DNA of 64,000 nt from Colletes latitarsis (lineage: Eukaryota > Arthropoda > Insecta > Hymenoptera > Colletidae). Made by a program: the position numbers and the translations under genes. The notes below the pieces were generated by a model. It worked only from the letters and a program-made list of their open reading frames with translations, was not told the origin of the DNA and searched no databases. The stretch is from the NCBI RefSeq assembly GCF_051014445.1, contig NC_135136.1, positions 20,664,001 through 20,728,000 on the forward strand. Reading direction: 5' to 3'. Of the stretch, positions 25,308-39,678 are shown piece after piece (within the stretch, counting starts at the first letter, position 1; each line of letters opens with the position of its first letter).

Positions 25308-28300
25308 CAGAAAAAACCCAGGATCCGTTCAACAAGAATGTGAAGAAAGCGAAAGTATGAGTCCGATGAGTGAAAATCCCAGGCCTAACCTAGACCTAAC
25401 ATGCGTTATCCACAAAAATATTGATCGAAACCTGGATTAATCGACTGTTTCAGTGTGGTACTACATTACTACGTGATGCAATCCAGAAAAAGCCCAGGAT
25501 CTAGCCATCAAGTATGAGAAATAAGCGAAAGAATGAGCCTGATGAGAGCAAATCCCAGACCTAACCTAGACCTAACATGCGTTATGCTCTAAAATATTGA
25601 GCGAAACCAGGTTTAATGGACTGTTTCAGTGACGTACCACACTACTTCGTGATCCAAACCAGAAGTAGCCCAGGATCTGTTCAACTAGTATGTGAAAAAC
25701 GCTAATCTGTGAGCCTGATGAGGGCAAATCTTAGACCTAACCCAGACATAAGATGCGTTATCCTCTAAAATATTTATCCAGACCAGGTTTCATTGAATGT
25801 TTCAGTGTGGTACCACTTTACTACGTGATCCAATCCAGAAATAGCCCAGCATCTAGCCATGAAGTATGAGAAATATGCGAAACTAAGAGCCTGATGAGGG
25901 CAAATCCTAGACCTATCCCAGACCTAACTTGCGTTATCCTCTAAAATATTCATCGAAACCAGGTTTAATTGACTGTTTCAGCGTGGTACTACATTACTAC
26001 GTGATCCAATCCAGAAACAGCCCAGGATCTAACCATGAAGTATGAGAAATATGCGAAAGTATGAGCCTGATGAGGGCAAATCCTAGACCTAACCCAGACC
26101 TAACATGCGTTATCCTCTAAAATATTTATCAAGATCAGGTTTAATTGATTGTTTCAGTGTGGTCCCACATTACTACGTGATCCAAACCAGAAACAGCCCA
26201 GGATCTAGCCATGAAGTATGAGAAATATGCGAAAGTATGAGCCTGATGAGGGCAAATCCTAGACCTAACCCAGACCTAACATGCGTTATCCTCTAAAATA
26301 TTTATCAAGATCAGGTTTAATTGATTGTTTCAGTGTGGTCCCACATTACTACGTGATCCAAACCAGAAAAAACCCAGGATCTGTTCAACATGTATAAGAA
26401 ATATGCGAAAGAATGAGCCTGATGAGAGCAAATCCCAGACCTAACTTAGACCTAACATGAATTATTCTCTAAAATATTGATCGAAACCAGGTTTACTTGA
26501 CTGTTTCAGTGTGGTCCCACATTACTACGTGATCCAAACCAGAAAAAACCCAGGATCTGTTCAACAAGTATGTGAAAAACGCGAAAGTATGAGTCTGATG
26601 AGGTCAAATCCCAGACCTATCCCAGACTTACCTTGCGTTATCCTATAACATATTGATCGAAACCAGGTTTAATCGACTGTTTCAGCGTGGTGCCACATTA
26701 CTACGTGATACAATCCAGGAAAAACCCAGGATCTAGCCATCAAGTATGAGAAATGTGCGAAAGAATGAGCCTGATGAGAGCAAATCCCAGACCTAACCTA
26801 GACCTAACATGCGTTATCCTCTAAAATATTGAGCGAAACCAGGTTTAATGGACTGTTTCAGTGTGGTACCACACAACTTCGTGATCCAAACCAGGGAAAG
26901 CCCAGGATCTGTTCAAGAAGTATGTGAAAAACGCTAAACTGTGAGCCTGATGAGGGCAAATCTTAGACCTAACCCAGACCTAAGATGCGTTATCCTCTAA
27001 AATATTTGTCCAGACCAGGTTTCATTGAATGTTTCAGTGTGGTAACACTTTACTACCTGATACAATCCAGAAACAGCCCAGGATCTAGCCATGAAGTATG
27101 AGAAATATGCGAAAGTATGAGCCTGATGAGGGCCAAACCTCAGACCTAACCCAAACCTAACATGCGTTATCCTCTAAAATATTTATCAAGAAAAGGTTTA
27201 ATTGAATGTTTCAGTGTCGTACTACATTACTACGTGAACCAAACCAGAAAAAACCCAGGATCCGTTCAACAAGTATGTTAAAACTGCGACAGTATGACTC
27301 TGATGAGGGCAAATCCCAGGCCTAACCTAGACCTAACATGCGTTGTCCTCTAGAATATTGATGGAAACCAGGTTTAATTGACTGTTTCAGTGTTGTACTT
27401 CATTACTACGTGATGCAATCCAGAAAAAGCCCAGGATCTAGCCATCAAGTATGAGAAATATGCGAAAGAATGAGCCTGACGAGAGCAAATCCCAGACCTA
27501 ACCTAGACCTAACATGAATTATTCTCTAAAATATTGATCAAAACCAGGTTTAATTGACTGTTTGAGTGTAGTACCACATTACTACGTGATCCAATCCAGA
27601 AATAGCCCAGGATCTAGCCATGAAGTATGAGAAATATACGAAAGTATGAGCCTGATGAGGGCAAATCCTAGACCTTACCCAGACCTAACATGCGTTATTC
27701 TCTAAAATATTTATCAAGACCAGGTTTCATTGAATGTTTCAGTGTGGTACCACTTTACTACGTGATCCAATCCAGAAATAGCCCAGGATCTAGCCATGAA
27801 GTATGAGAAATATGCGAAAGTAACAGCCTGATGAGGGCAAATCCTAGACCTATCCCAGACATAACTTGCGTTATCCTCTAAAATATTGATCCAAACCAGG
27901 TTTAATGGACTGTTTCAGCGTGGTACCACACTGCTACGTGATCCAAACCAGAAAAAACCCAGGATCTGTTCAACAAGTATGTGAAAAACGCGAAAGTATG
28001 AGCCTGATGAGGGCAAATCCCAGACATATCCCAGACCTAACTTGCGTTGTCCTCTAAGATATTGATGGAAACCAGGTTTAATTGACTGTTTCAGTGTTGT
28101 ACTTCATTTCTACGTGATGCAATCCTGAAAAAGCCCAGGATCTAGCCATCAAGTATGAGAAATATGCGAAAGAATGAGCCTGATGAGAGCAAATCCCAGA
28201 CCTAACCTAGACCTAACATGAATTATTCTCTAAAATATTGATCGAAACCAGGTTTAATTGACTGTTTCAGTGTGGACCCACATTACTACGTGATCCAAAC
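25308..28300. repeat. H-family higher-order repeat, tandem copy 2 (2,993 bp, 17 monomers)
   Basis: Markers return 2,993 bp later in copy 3: aacgctaatc at 25,698 and 28,691, aatattcatc at 25,945 and 28,938. The unit lacks the 352-bp doubling of copy 1 but has its own extra monomer, a 176-bp duplication around 26,160-26,340 carrying tttatcaagatcagg. The gaagtagccc variant near 25,662 is shared with copy 1 but not copy 3. Confidence 0.83.
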
Positions 28301-30620
28301 CAGAAAAAACCCTGGATCCGTTCAACAAGAATGTGAAGAAAGCGAAAGTATGAGTCCGATGAGTGAAAATCCCAGGCCTAACCTAGACCTAACATGCGTT
28401 ATCCTCAAAAATATTGATCGAAACCTGGATTAATCGACTGTTTCAGTGTGGTACTACATTACTACGTGATGCAATCCAGAAAAAGTCCAGGATCTAGCCA
28501 TCAAGTATGAGAAATAAGCGAAAGAATGAGCCTGATGAGAACAAATCCCAGACCTAACCTAGACCTAACATGCGTTATCCTCTAAAATATTGAGCGAAAC
28601 CAGGTTTAATGGACTGTTTCAGTGACGTACCACACTACTTCGTGATCCAAACCAGAAAAAGCCCAGGATCTGTTCAACTAGTATGTGAAAAACGCTAATC
28701 TGTGAGCCTGATGAGGGCAAATCTTAGACCTAACCCAGACATAAGATGCGTTATCCTCTAAAATATTTATCCAGACCAGGTTTCATTGAATGTTTCAGTG
28801 TGGTACCACTTTACTACGTGATCCAATCCAGAAATAGCCCAGCATCTAGCCATGAAGTATGAGAAATATGCGAAACTAAGAGCCTGATGAGGGCAAATCC
28901 TAGACCTATCCCAGACCTAACTTGCGTTATCCTCTAAAATATTCATCGAAACCAGGTTTAATTGACTGTTTCGGCGTGGTACTACATTACTACGTGATCC
29001 AATCCAGAAACAGCCCAGGATCTAGCCATGAAGTATGAGAAATATGCGATAGTATGAGCCTGATGAGGGCAAATCCTAGACCTAACCCAGACCTAACATG
29101 CGTTATCCTCTAAAATATTTATCAAGATCAGGTTTAATTGATTGTTTCAGTGTGGTCCCACATTACTACGTGATCCAAACCAGAAAAAACCCAGGATCTG
29201 TTCAACATGTATAAGAAATATGCGAAAGAATGAGCCTGATGAGAGCAAATCCCAGACCTAACTTAGACCTAACATGAATTATTCTCTAAAATATTGATCG
29301 AAACCAGGTTTACTTGACTGTTTCAGTGTGGTCCCACATTACTACGTGATCCAAACCAGAAAAAACCCAGGATCTGTTCAACAAGTATGTGAAAAACGCG
29401 AAAGTATGAGTCTGATGAGGTCAAATCCCAGACCTATCCCAGACTTACCTTGCGTTATCCTATAAAATATTGATCGAAACCAGGTTTAATCGACTGTTTC
29501 AGCGTGGTGCCACATTACTACGTGATCCAAACCAGAAAAAACCCAGGATCTGTTCAACATGTATAAGAAATATGCGAAAGAATGAGCCTGATGAGAGCAA
29601 ATCCCAGACCTAACTTAGACCTAACATGAATTATTCTCTAAAATATTGATCGAAACCAGGTTTACTTGACTGTTTCAGTGTGGTCCCACATTACTACGTG
29701 ATCCAAACCAGAAAAAACCCAGGATCTGTTCAACAAGTATGTGAAAAACGCGAAAGTATGAGTCTGATGAGGTCAAATCCCAGACCTATCCCAGACTTAC
29801 CTTGCGTTATCCTATAAAATATTGATCGAAACCAGGTTTAATCGACTGTTTCAGCGTGGTACCACATTACTACGTGATACAATCCAGAAAAAACCCAGGA
29901 TCTAGCCATCAAGTATGAGAAATATGCGAAGGAATGAGCCTGATGAGAGCAAATCCCAGACCTAACCTAGACCTAACATGCGTTATCCTCTAAAATATTG
30001 AGCGAAACCAGGTTTAATGGACTGTTTCAGTGTGGTACCACACAACTTCGTGATCCAAACCAGAGAAAGCCCAGGATCTGTTCAAGAAGTATGTGAAAAA
30101 CGCTAAACTGTGAGCCTGATGAGGGCAAATCTTAGACCTAACCCAGACCTAAGATGCGTTATCCTCTAAAATATTTGTCCAGAACAGGTTTCATTGAATG
30201 TTTCAGTGTGGTACCACTTTACTACCTGATACAATCCAGAAACAGCCCAGGATCTAGCCATGAAGTATGAGAAATATGCGAAAGTATGAGCCTGATGAGG
30301 GCCAAACCTCAGACCTAACCCAAACCTAACATGCGTTATCCTCTAAAATATTTATCAAGAAAAGGTTTAATTGAATGTTTCAGTGTCGTACTACATTACT
30401 ACGTGAACCAAACCAGAAAAAACCCAGGATCCGTTCAACAAGTATGTTAAAACTGCGACAGTATGACTCTGATGAGGGCAAATCCCAGGCCTAACCTAGA
30501 CCTAACATGCGTCGTCCTCTAGAATATTGATGGAAACCAGGTTTAATTGACTGTTTCAGTGTTGTACTTCATTGCTACGTGATGCAATCCAGAAAAAGCC
30601 CAGGATCTAGCCATGAAGTA
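28301..30620. repeat. H-family higher-order repeat, tandem copy 3 (incomplete)
   Basis: It begins as the other two do and shares cccagcatct (about 28,839) and aatattcatc (28,938). Two monomers are doubled: gacttacc is at 29,442 and 29,794, a 352-bp duplication covering roughly 29,517-29,868. The match to copies 1 and 2 ends near 30,620. Confidence 0.8.
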
Positions 30621-33600
30621 TGAGAAATATGCGAAAGTATGAGCCTGATGAGGGCCAAACCTCAGACCTAACCCAAACCTAACATGCGTTATCCTCTAAA
30701 ATATTTATCAAGAAAAGGTTTAATTGAATGTTTCAGTGTCGTACTACATTACTACGTGATCCAAACCAGAAAAAACCCAGGATCTGTTCAACATGTATAA
30801 GAAATATGCGAAAGAATGAGTCTGATGAGGGAAAATCCCAGGCCTAACCTAGACCTAACATGCGTTATCCTCTAAAATATTGATCGAAACCAGGTTTAGT
30901 CGACTGTTTCAGTGTGGCCCCCTTTCTTACGTGATCCAAACCAGAAAAAACCTAGGACCCGTTCAACAAGTATGTGAAGAATGCGAAAGTATGAGTCTGA
31001 TGAGGTCAAATCCCAGACCTATCCCAGACTTAACTTGCGTTATCCTCTAAAATATTGATCGAAACCAGGTTTAATCGTCTGTTTCAGCGTGGTACCACAT
31101 TACTACGTGATACAATCCAGAAACAGCCCAGGATCTAGCCATGAAGTATGAGAAATATGCGAAAGTATGAGCCTGATGAGGGTAAATCCTAGACCTAACC
31201 CAAACCTAACATGCGTTATCCTCTAAAATATTTATCAAGACCAGGTTTAATTGAATGTTTCAGTGTGGTACCACATTACTACGTGAACCAAACCAGGAAA
31301 AACCCAGTATCCGTTCAACAAGTATGTTAAAACTGCGACAGTATGAGCCTGATGAGGGCAAATCCCAGGCCTAACCTAGACCTAACATGCGTTGTCCTCT
31401 AAAATATTGATGGAAACCAGGTTTAATTGACTGTTTCAGTGTTGTACTTCATTGCTTCGTGATGCAATCCAGAAAAAGCCCAGGATCTAGCCATCAAGTA
31501 TGAGAAATATGCGAAAGAATGAGCCTGATGAGAGCAAATCCCAGACCTAACCTACACCTAACATGAATTATTCTCTAAAATATTGATCGAAACCAGGTTT
31601 AATTGACTGTTTCAGTGTTGTACTTCATTACTACGTGATGCAATCCAGAAAAAGCCCAGGATCTAGCCATCAAGTATGAGAAATATGCGAAAGAATGAGC
31701 CTGATGGGAGCAAATCCCTGACCTAACCTAGACCTAACATGAATTATTCTCTAAAATATTGATCAAAACCAGGTTTAATTGACTGTTTGAGTGTAGTACC
31801 ACATTACTACGTGATCCAATCCAGAAATAGCTCAGGATCTAGCCATGAAGTATGAGAAATATACGAAAGTATGAGCCTGATGAGGGCAAATCCTAGACCT
31901 TACCCAGACCTAACATGCGTTATTCTCTAAAATATTTATCAAGACCAGGTTTCATTGAATGTTTCAGTGTGGTACCACTTTACTACGTGATCCAATCCAG
32001 AAATAGCCCAGGATCTAGCCATGAAGTATGAGAAATATGCGAAAGTAACAGCCTGATGAGGGCAAATCCTAGACCTATCCCAGACATAACTTGCGTTATC
32101 CTCTAAAATATTGATCGAAACCAGGTTTAATTGACTGTTTCAGCGTGGTACCACATTACTACGTGATACAATCCAGAAACAGCCCAGGATCTAGCCATGA
32201 AGTATGAGAAATATGCGACAGTATGAGCCTGATGAGAGCAAATCCTAGACCTAACCCAGACCTAACATGCGTTATCCTCTAAAATATTTATCATGATCAG
32301 GTTTAATTGATTGTTTCAGTGTGGTCCGACATTACTACGTGATCCAAACCAGAAAAAACCCAGGATCTGTTCAACATGTATAAGAAATATGCGAAAGAAT
32401 GAGCCTGATGAGAGCAAATCCCAGACCTAACCCAGACCTAACATGAATTATTCTCTAAAATATTGATCGAAACCAGGTTTACTTGACTGCTTCAGTGTGG
32501 TCCCACAATACTACGTGATCCAAACCAGAGAAAACCCAGGATCCGTTCAACAAGTATGTGAAGATTGCGAAATTATGAGTCTGATGAGGGAAAATCCCAG
32601 GCCTAACCTAGACCTAACATGCGTTATCCTCTAAAATATTGATCGAAACCAGGTTTTGTCGACTGTTTCAGTGTGGTCCCCCTTTCTTACGTGATCCAAA
32701 CCAGAAAAAACCCAGGACCCGTTCAACAAGTATGTGAAGAATGCGAAAGTATGAGTCTGATGAGGTCAAATCCCAGACCTATCCCAGACTTAACTTGCGC
32801 TATCCTCTAAAATATTGATCGAAACCAGGTTTAATCGTCTGTTTCAGCGTGGTACCACATTACTACGTGATACAATCCAGAAACAGCCCAGGATCTAGCC
32901 ATGAAGTATGAGAAATATGCGAAAGTATGAGCCTGATGAGGGTAAATCCTAGACCTAACCCAAACCTAACATGCGTTATCCGCTGAAATATTTATCAAGA
33001 CCAGGTTTAATTGAATGTTTCAGTGTGGTACCACATTACTACGTGAACCAAACCAGAAAAAACCCAGTATCCGTTCAACAAGTATGTTAAAACTGCGACA
33101 GTATGAGCCTGATGAGGGCATATCCCAGGCCTAACCTAGACCTAACATGCGTTGTCCTCTAAAATATTGATGGAAACCAGGTTTAATTGACTGTTTCAGT
33201 GTTGTACTTCATTGCTACGTGATGCAATCCAGAAAAAGCCCAGGATCTAGCCATCAAGTATGAGAAATATGCGAAAGAATGAGCCTGATGAGAGCAAATC
33301 CCAGACCTAACCTAGACCTAACATGAATTATTCTCTAAAATATTGATCGAAACCAGGTTTAATTGACTGTTTCAGTGTTGTACTTCATTACTACGTGATG
33401 CAATCCAGAAAAAGCCCAGGATCTAGCCATCAAGTATGAGAAATATGCGAAAGTAAGAGCCTGATGAGGGCAAATCCTATACCTATCCCAGACCTAACTT
33501 GCGTTATCCTCTAAAATATTGATCGAAACCAGGTTTAATGGACTGTTTCAGTGTGTTACCACACTACTTCGTGATCCAAACCAGAAAAAACCCAGGATCT

Positions 33601-34135
33601 GTTCAACAAGTACGTGAAAAACGCTAAACTGTGAGCCTGATGAGGGCAAATCTTAGACCTAACCCAGACCTAAGATGCGTTATCCTCTAAAATATTTATC
33701 CAGACCAGGTTTCATTGAATGTTTCAGTGTGGTCCCACATTACTACGTGATCCAAACCAGAAAAAGCCCAGGATCTAGCCATCAAGTATGAGAAATATGC
33801 GAAAGAATGAGCCTGATGAGAGCAAATCGCAGACCTAACCTAGACCTAACATGCGTTAGCCTCTAAAATATTGAGCGAAACCAGGTTCAATGGACTGTTT
33901 CAGTGTGGTACCACACTACTTCGTGATCCAAACCAGAAAAAACCCAGGATCTGTTCAACAAGTATGTGAAAAACGCTAAAATGTGAGCCTGATGAGGGCA
34001 AATCTTAGACCTAACCCAGACCTAAGATGCGTTACCCTCTAAAATATTTATCCAGACCAGGTATAATGGTCTGTTTCAGTGTGGTACCACACTACTTCGT
34101 GATCCAAACCAGAAAAAACCCAGGATCTGTTCAAC
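30621..34135. repeat. Mosaic satellite segment between H and J domains
   Basis: The first monomers repeat the ccaaacctcagac and aagaaaagg variants just left of them, then fuse to gttcaacatgtataag. A block of about 880 bp at 30,814-31,693 recurs at 32,573-33,453, recognised by the private change ttaatcgtct at 31,071 and 32,831 and by ccctttcttac at 30,920 and 32,680. From 33,456 on the variants are J type, with aagtacgtg at 33,608 and 34,136, a 528-bp trimer spacing. Confidence 0.7.
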
Positions 34136-36350
34136 AAGTACGTGAAAAACGCTAAACTGTGAGCCTGATGAGGGCAAATCTTAGACCTAACCCAGACCTA
34201 AGATGCGTTATCCTCTAAAATATTTATCCAGACCAGGTTTCATTGAATGTTTCAGTGTGGTCCCACATTACTACGTGATCCAAACCAGAAAAAACCCAGG
34301 ATCCGTTCAACATGTATGTGAAGAATGCGAAAGTATGAGTCTGATGAGTGAAAATCCCAGGCCTAACCTAGACCTAACATGCGTTATCCCCTAAAATATT
34401 GATCGAAACCAGGTTTCATTGAATGTTTCAGTGTGGTACCACTTTACTACGTCATGCAATCCAGAAAAAGCCCAGGATCTAGCCATGAAGTATGAGAAAT
34501 ATGCGAAAGTAAGAGCCTGATGAGGGCAAATCCTATACCTATCCCAGACCTAACTTGCGTTATCCTCTAAAATATTGATCGAAACCAGGTTTAATGGACT
34601 GTTTCAGTGTGTTACCACACTACTTCGTGATCCAAACCAGAAAAAACCCAGGATCTGTTCAACAAGTATGTGAAAAACGCTAAACTGTGAGCCTGATGAG
34701 GGCAAATCTTAGACCTAACCCAGACATAAGATGCGTTATCCTCTAAAATATTTATCCAGACCAGGTTTCATTGAATGTTTCAGTGTGGTACCACTTTACT
34801 ACGTGATCCAATCCAGAAATAGCCCAGGATCTAGCCATGAAGTATGAGAAATATGCGAAAGTAAGAGCCTGATGAGGGTAAATCCTAGACCTACCCCCAG
34901 ACCTAACTTGCGTTTTCCTCTAAAATATTGATCGAAACCAGGTTTAATTGACTGTTTCAGCGTGGTACCACATTACTACGTGATCCAATCCAGAAACGGC
35001 CCAGGATCTAGCCATGAAGTATGAGAAATATGCGAAAGTATGAGCCTGATGAGGGCAAATCCTAGACCTAACCCAGACCTAACATGTGTTATCCTCTAAA
35101 ATATTTATCAAGATCAGGTTTAATTGATTGTTTCAGTGTGGTCCGACATTACTACGTGATCTAAACCAGAAAAAACCCAGGATCTGTTCAACATGTATGA
35201 GAAATATGCGAAAGAATGAGCCTGATGAGAGCAAATCCCAGACCTAACATGAATTATTCTCTAAAATATTGATCGAAACCAGGTTTACTTGACTGTTTCA
35301 GTGTGGTCCCACATTACTACGTGATCCAAACCAGTAAAAACCCAGGATCTGTTCAACAAGTATGTGAAAAACGCGAAAGTATGAGTCTGATGAGGTCAAA
35401 TCCCAGACCTATCCCAGACTTAACTTGCGTTATCCTCTAAAATATTGATCGAAACCAGGTTTAATCGACTGTTTCAGCGTGGTGCCACATTACTACGTGA
35501 TACAATCCAGAAACAGCCCAGGATCTAGCCATGAAGTATGAGAAATATGCGAAAGTATGAGCCTGATGAGGGCAAATCCTAGACCTAACCCAAACCTAAC
35601 ATGCGTTATCCTCTAAAATATTTATCAAGACCAGGTTTAATTGAATGTTTCAGTGTGGTACCACATTACTACGTGTACCAAACCAGAAAAAACCCAGGAT
35701 CCGTTCAACAAGTATGTTAAAACTGCGACAGTATGATGCTGATGAGGGCAAATCCCAGGCCTAACCTAGACCTAACATGGGTTGTCCTCTAGAATATTGA
35801 TGGAAACCAGGTTTAATTGACTGTTTCAGTGTTGTACTTCATTACTACGTGATGCAATCCAGAAAAAGCCCAGGATCTAGCCATCAAGTATGAGAAATAT
35901 GCGAAAGAATGAACCTGATGAGAGCAAATCCCAGACCTAACCTAGACCTAACATGAATTATTCTCTAAAATATTGATCGAAACCTTGTTTAATTGACTGT
36001 TTCAGTGTTGTACTACATTACTACGTGATGCAATCCAGAAAAAGCCCAGGATCTAGCCATCAAGTATGAGAAATATGCGAAAGAATGAGCCTGATGGGAG
36101 CAAATCCCTGACCTAACCTAGACCAAACATGCGTTATTCTCTAAAATATTTATCAAGACCAGGTTTAATTGAATGTTTCAGTGTGGTACCACATTACTAC
36201 GTGATCAAAACCAGAAAAAACCCAGAATCCGTTCAACACGTATGTGAAGAATGCGAAAGTATGAGTCTGATCAGTGAAAATCTCAGGCCTTACCTAGAGC
36301 TAACTTGCGTTGTCCTCTAAAATATTGATGGAAACCAGGTTTCATTGACT
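34136..36350. repeat. J-family higher-order repeat, distant copy 4
   Basis: Marker order equals J copy 3 at an offset of 14,951: aagtacgtg at 34,136, gtgttaccac at 34,608 and the 11-bp collapse at 35,240. Later markers compare with J copy 2 (gggttgtcc near 35,779). Most of this copy lies inside the first arm of the 4,921-bp duplication, so it has been doubled again. Confidence 0.72.
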
Positions 36351-39300
36351 GTTTCATTGTTGTACTACATTACTACGTGATGCAATCCTGAAAAAGCCCA
36401 GGATCTAGCCATCAAGTATGAGAAATATGCGAAAGAATGAGCCTGGTGGGAGCAAATCCCTGACCTAACCCAAACCTAACATGCGTTATCCTCTAAAATA
36501 TTTATCAAGAAAAGGTTTACTTGACTGTTTCAGTGTGGTCCCACATTACTACGTGATCCAAACCAGACAAAACCCAGGATCCGTTCAACAAGTATGTGAA
36601 GAATGCGAAAGTATGAGTTTGATGGGTGAAAATCCCAGGCCTAACCTAGACCTAACATGCGTTATCCTCTAAAATATGGATCGAAACCTGGTTTAATCGA
36701 CTGTTTCAGTGTGGTACCACATTACTATGTGATCCAAACCAGAAAATAACCCAGGATCTGTTCAAGGAGTATGTGAAGTGTGCGAAAGTATGAGTCTGAT
36801 GAGAGCAAATCCCAGACCTATCCTAGACCTAACATGAATTATTCTCTAAAATATTGATCAAAACCAGGTTCAATTGACTGTTTCAGTGTGGTACCACATT
36901 ACTACGTGATCCAATCCAGAAATAGCCCCGGATCTAGCCATGAAGTATGAGAAATATGCGAAAGAATGAGCCTGATGAGAGCAAATCCCTGACCTAACCT
37001 AGACCTAACATGAATTATTCTCTAAAATATTGATCAAAACCAGGTTTAATTGACTGTTTCACTGTGGTACCACATTACTACGTGATCCAATCCAGAAATA
37101 GCCCAGGATCTAGCCATGAAGTATGAGAAATATGCGAAAGTATGAGCCTGATGAGGGCAAATCCCAGGCCTATCCCAGACCTAACTTGCGTTGTCCTCTA
37201 AGATATTGATCGAAACCAGGTTTAATTGACTGTTACAGTGTGGTACCACATTACAATGTGATCCAAACCAGAAAATAACCCAGGATCTGTTCAAGGAGTA
37301 TGTGAAGTGTGCGAAAGTATGAGTCTGATGAGGTCAAATCCCAAACCTATCCCAGACCTAACTTGCGGTATCCTCTAAAATATTGATCGAAACCAGGTTT
37401 AATTGACTGTTTCAGTGTTGTACTTCATTACTACGTGATCCAAACCCGAAAAAACCCAGGATCTGTCAACATGTATGAGAAATATGCGAAAGAATGAGCC
37501 TGATGAGGTCAAATCCCAGGCCTTACCTAGACCTAACATGCGTTATCCTCAAAAATATTGATCGAAACCTGGTTTAATCGACTGTTTCAGTGTGGTACCA
37601 CATTACTACGTGATCTAAACCAGAAAAAACCCAGGATCCGTTCAACAAGTATGTGAAGAATGCGAAAGTATGAGTCTGATGAGGTCAAATCCCAAACCAT
37701 TCCCAGACTTAACTTGCGTTATCCTCTATAATATTGATCGAAACCAGGTTTAATCGACTGTTTCAGTGTGGTACCACATTACTACGTGATCCAACCCAGA
37801 AAAAACCCAGGATCTAGCCATCAAGTATGAGAAATATGCGAAAGAATGAGCCTGATGAGGGCAAATCCCAGACCTAACCTAGACCTTACATGCGTTATCC
37901 TCTAAAATATTGTGCGAAACCAGGTTTAATGGACTGTTTCAGTAAGGTACCACACTACTTCGTGATCCAAACCAGAAAAAACCCAGGATCTGTTCAACAA
38001 GTATGTGAAAAACGCTAAACTGTGAGCCTGATGAGGGCAAATCTTAGGCCTAACCCAGACCTAAGATGCGTTATCCTCCAAAATATTTATCAAGATCAGG
38101 TTTAATTGATTGTTTCAGTGTGGTCCCACATTACTACGTGATGCAAACCAGAAAAAACCCAGGATCTAGACATGAAGTATGAGAAATATGCGAAAGTATA
38201 AGCCTGATGAGGGCCAAGCCTCAGACCTAACCCAAACCTAACATGCGTTATCCTCTAAAATATTTATCAAGAAAAGGTTTAATTGAATGTTTCAGTGTGG
38301 TACCACAATACTACGTGATCCAAACCAGAAAAAACCCAGGATCCGTTCAACAAGTATGTGAAGAATGCGAAAGTATGAGTCTGATCAGTGAAAATCTCAG
38401 GCCTTACCTAGACCTAACTTGCGTTGTCCTCTAAAATATTGTTGGAAAGCAGGTTTCATTGACTGTTTCAGTGTGGTACTACATTACTACGTGATGCAAT
38501 CTAGAAAAAGCCCAGGATCTAGCCATCAAGTATGAGAAATATGCGAAAGAATGAGCCTGATGAGAGCAAATCCCAGACCTAACCTAGACCTAACATGCGT
38601 TATCCTCTAAAATATTGAGCGAAACCAGGTTTAATGGACTGTTTCAGTGTGGTACCACACTACTTCGTGATCCAAACCAGAGAAAGCCCAGGATCTGTTC
38701 AGGAAGTATGTGAAAAACGCTAAACTGTGAGCCTGATGAGGGCAAATCTTAGACCTAACCCAGACCTAAGATGCGTTATCCTCTAAAATATTTATCCAGA
38801 CCAGGTTTCATTGAATGTTTCAGTGTGGTACCACTTTACTACCTGACACAATCCAGAAACAGCCCAGGATCTAGACATGAAGTATGAGAAATATGCGAAA
38901 GTATAAGCCTGATGAGGGCCAAGCCTCAGACCTAACCCAAACCTAACATGCGTTATCCTCTAAAATATTTATCAAGAAAAGGTTTAATTGAATGTTTCAG
39001 TGTGGTACCACATTACTTCGTGAACCAAAGCAGAAAAAACCCAGGATCCGTTCAACAAGTATGTTAAAACTGCGACAGTATGACTCTGATGAGGGCAAAT
39101 CCCAGGCCTAACCTAGACCTAACATGCGTTGTCCTCTAGAATATTGATGGAAACCAGGTTTAATTGACTGTTTCAGTGTTGTACTTCATTACTACGTAAT
39201 GCAATCCAGAAAAAGCCCAGAATCTAGCCATCAAGTATGAGAAATATGCGAAAGAATGAGCCTGATGAGAGCAATTCCCAGACCTAACCTAGACCTAACA

Positions 39301-39678
39301 TGAATTATTCTCTAAAATATTGATCGAAACCAGGTTTAATTGACTGTTTCAGTGTTGTACTTCATTACTACGTGATGCAATCCAGAAAAAGCCCAGGATC
39401 TAGCCATCAAGTATGAGAAATATGCGAAAGAATGAGCCTGATGGGAGCAAATCCCTGACCTAACCTAGACCTAACATGAATTATTCTCTAAAATATTGAT
39501 CAAAACCAGGTTTAATTGACTGTTTCAGTGTAGTACCACATTACTACGTGATCCAATCCAGAAATAGCCCAGGATCTAGCCATGAAGTATGAGAAATATG
39601 CGAAAGTATGAGCCTGATGAGGGCAAATCCTAGACCTTACCCAGACCTAACATGCGTTATTCTCTAAAATATTTATCA
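34758..39678. repeat. 4,921-bp tandem duplication, first copy
   Basis: This block is followed directly by a nearly identical copy. Paired anchors are ctacccccag at 34,891 and 39,812, and the 63-codon frames at 36,129/41,050, 36,481/41,402 and 38,243/43,164, all 4,921 bp apart. Shared private changes include a missing t in gatctgtcaac (about 37,461 and 42,382), gaaacggccc and gtgtacc. Mismatches seen by eye are at 34,879, 35,252 and 39,638. The length is 28 monomers less 7 bp, owing to the 11-bp collapse and a few 1-bp changes. The left edge lies between 34,757 (c here, a in copy 2) and 34,758. Confidence 0.93.

Noticed and set aside
30640..30820. Possible insertion breakpoint where ccaaacctcagac monomers reappear and join gttcaacatgtataag
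   Set aside because: Both sides are ordinary satellite in phase. It is a satellite-to-satellite junction, not an inserted element; no target-site duplication or foreign DNA is visible.
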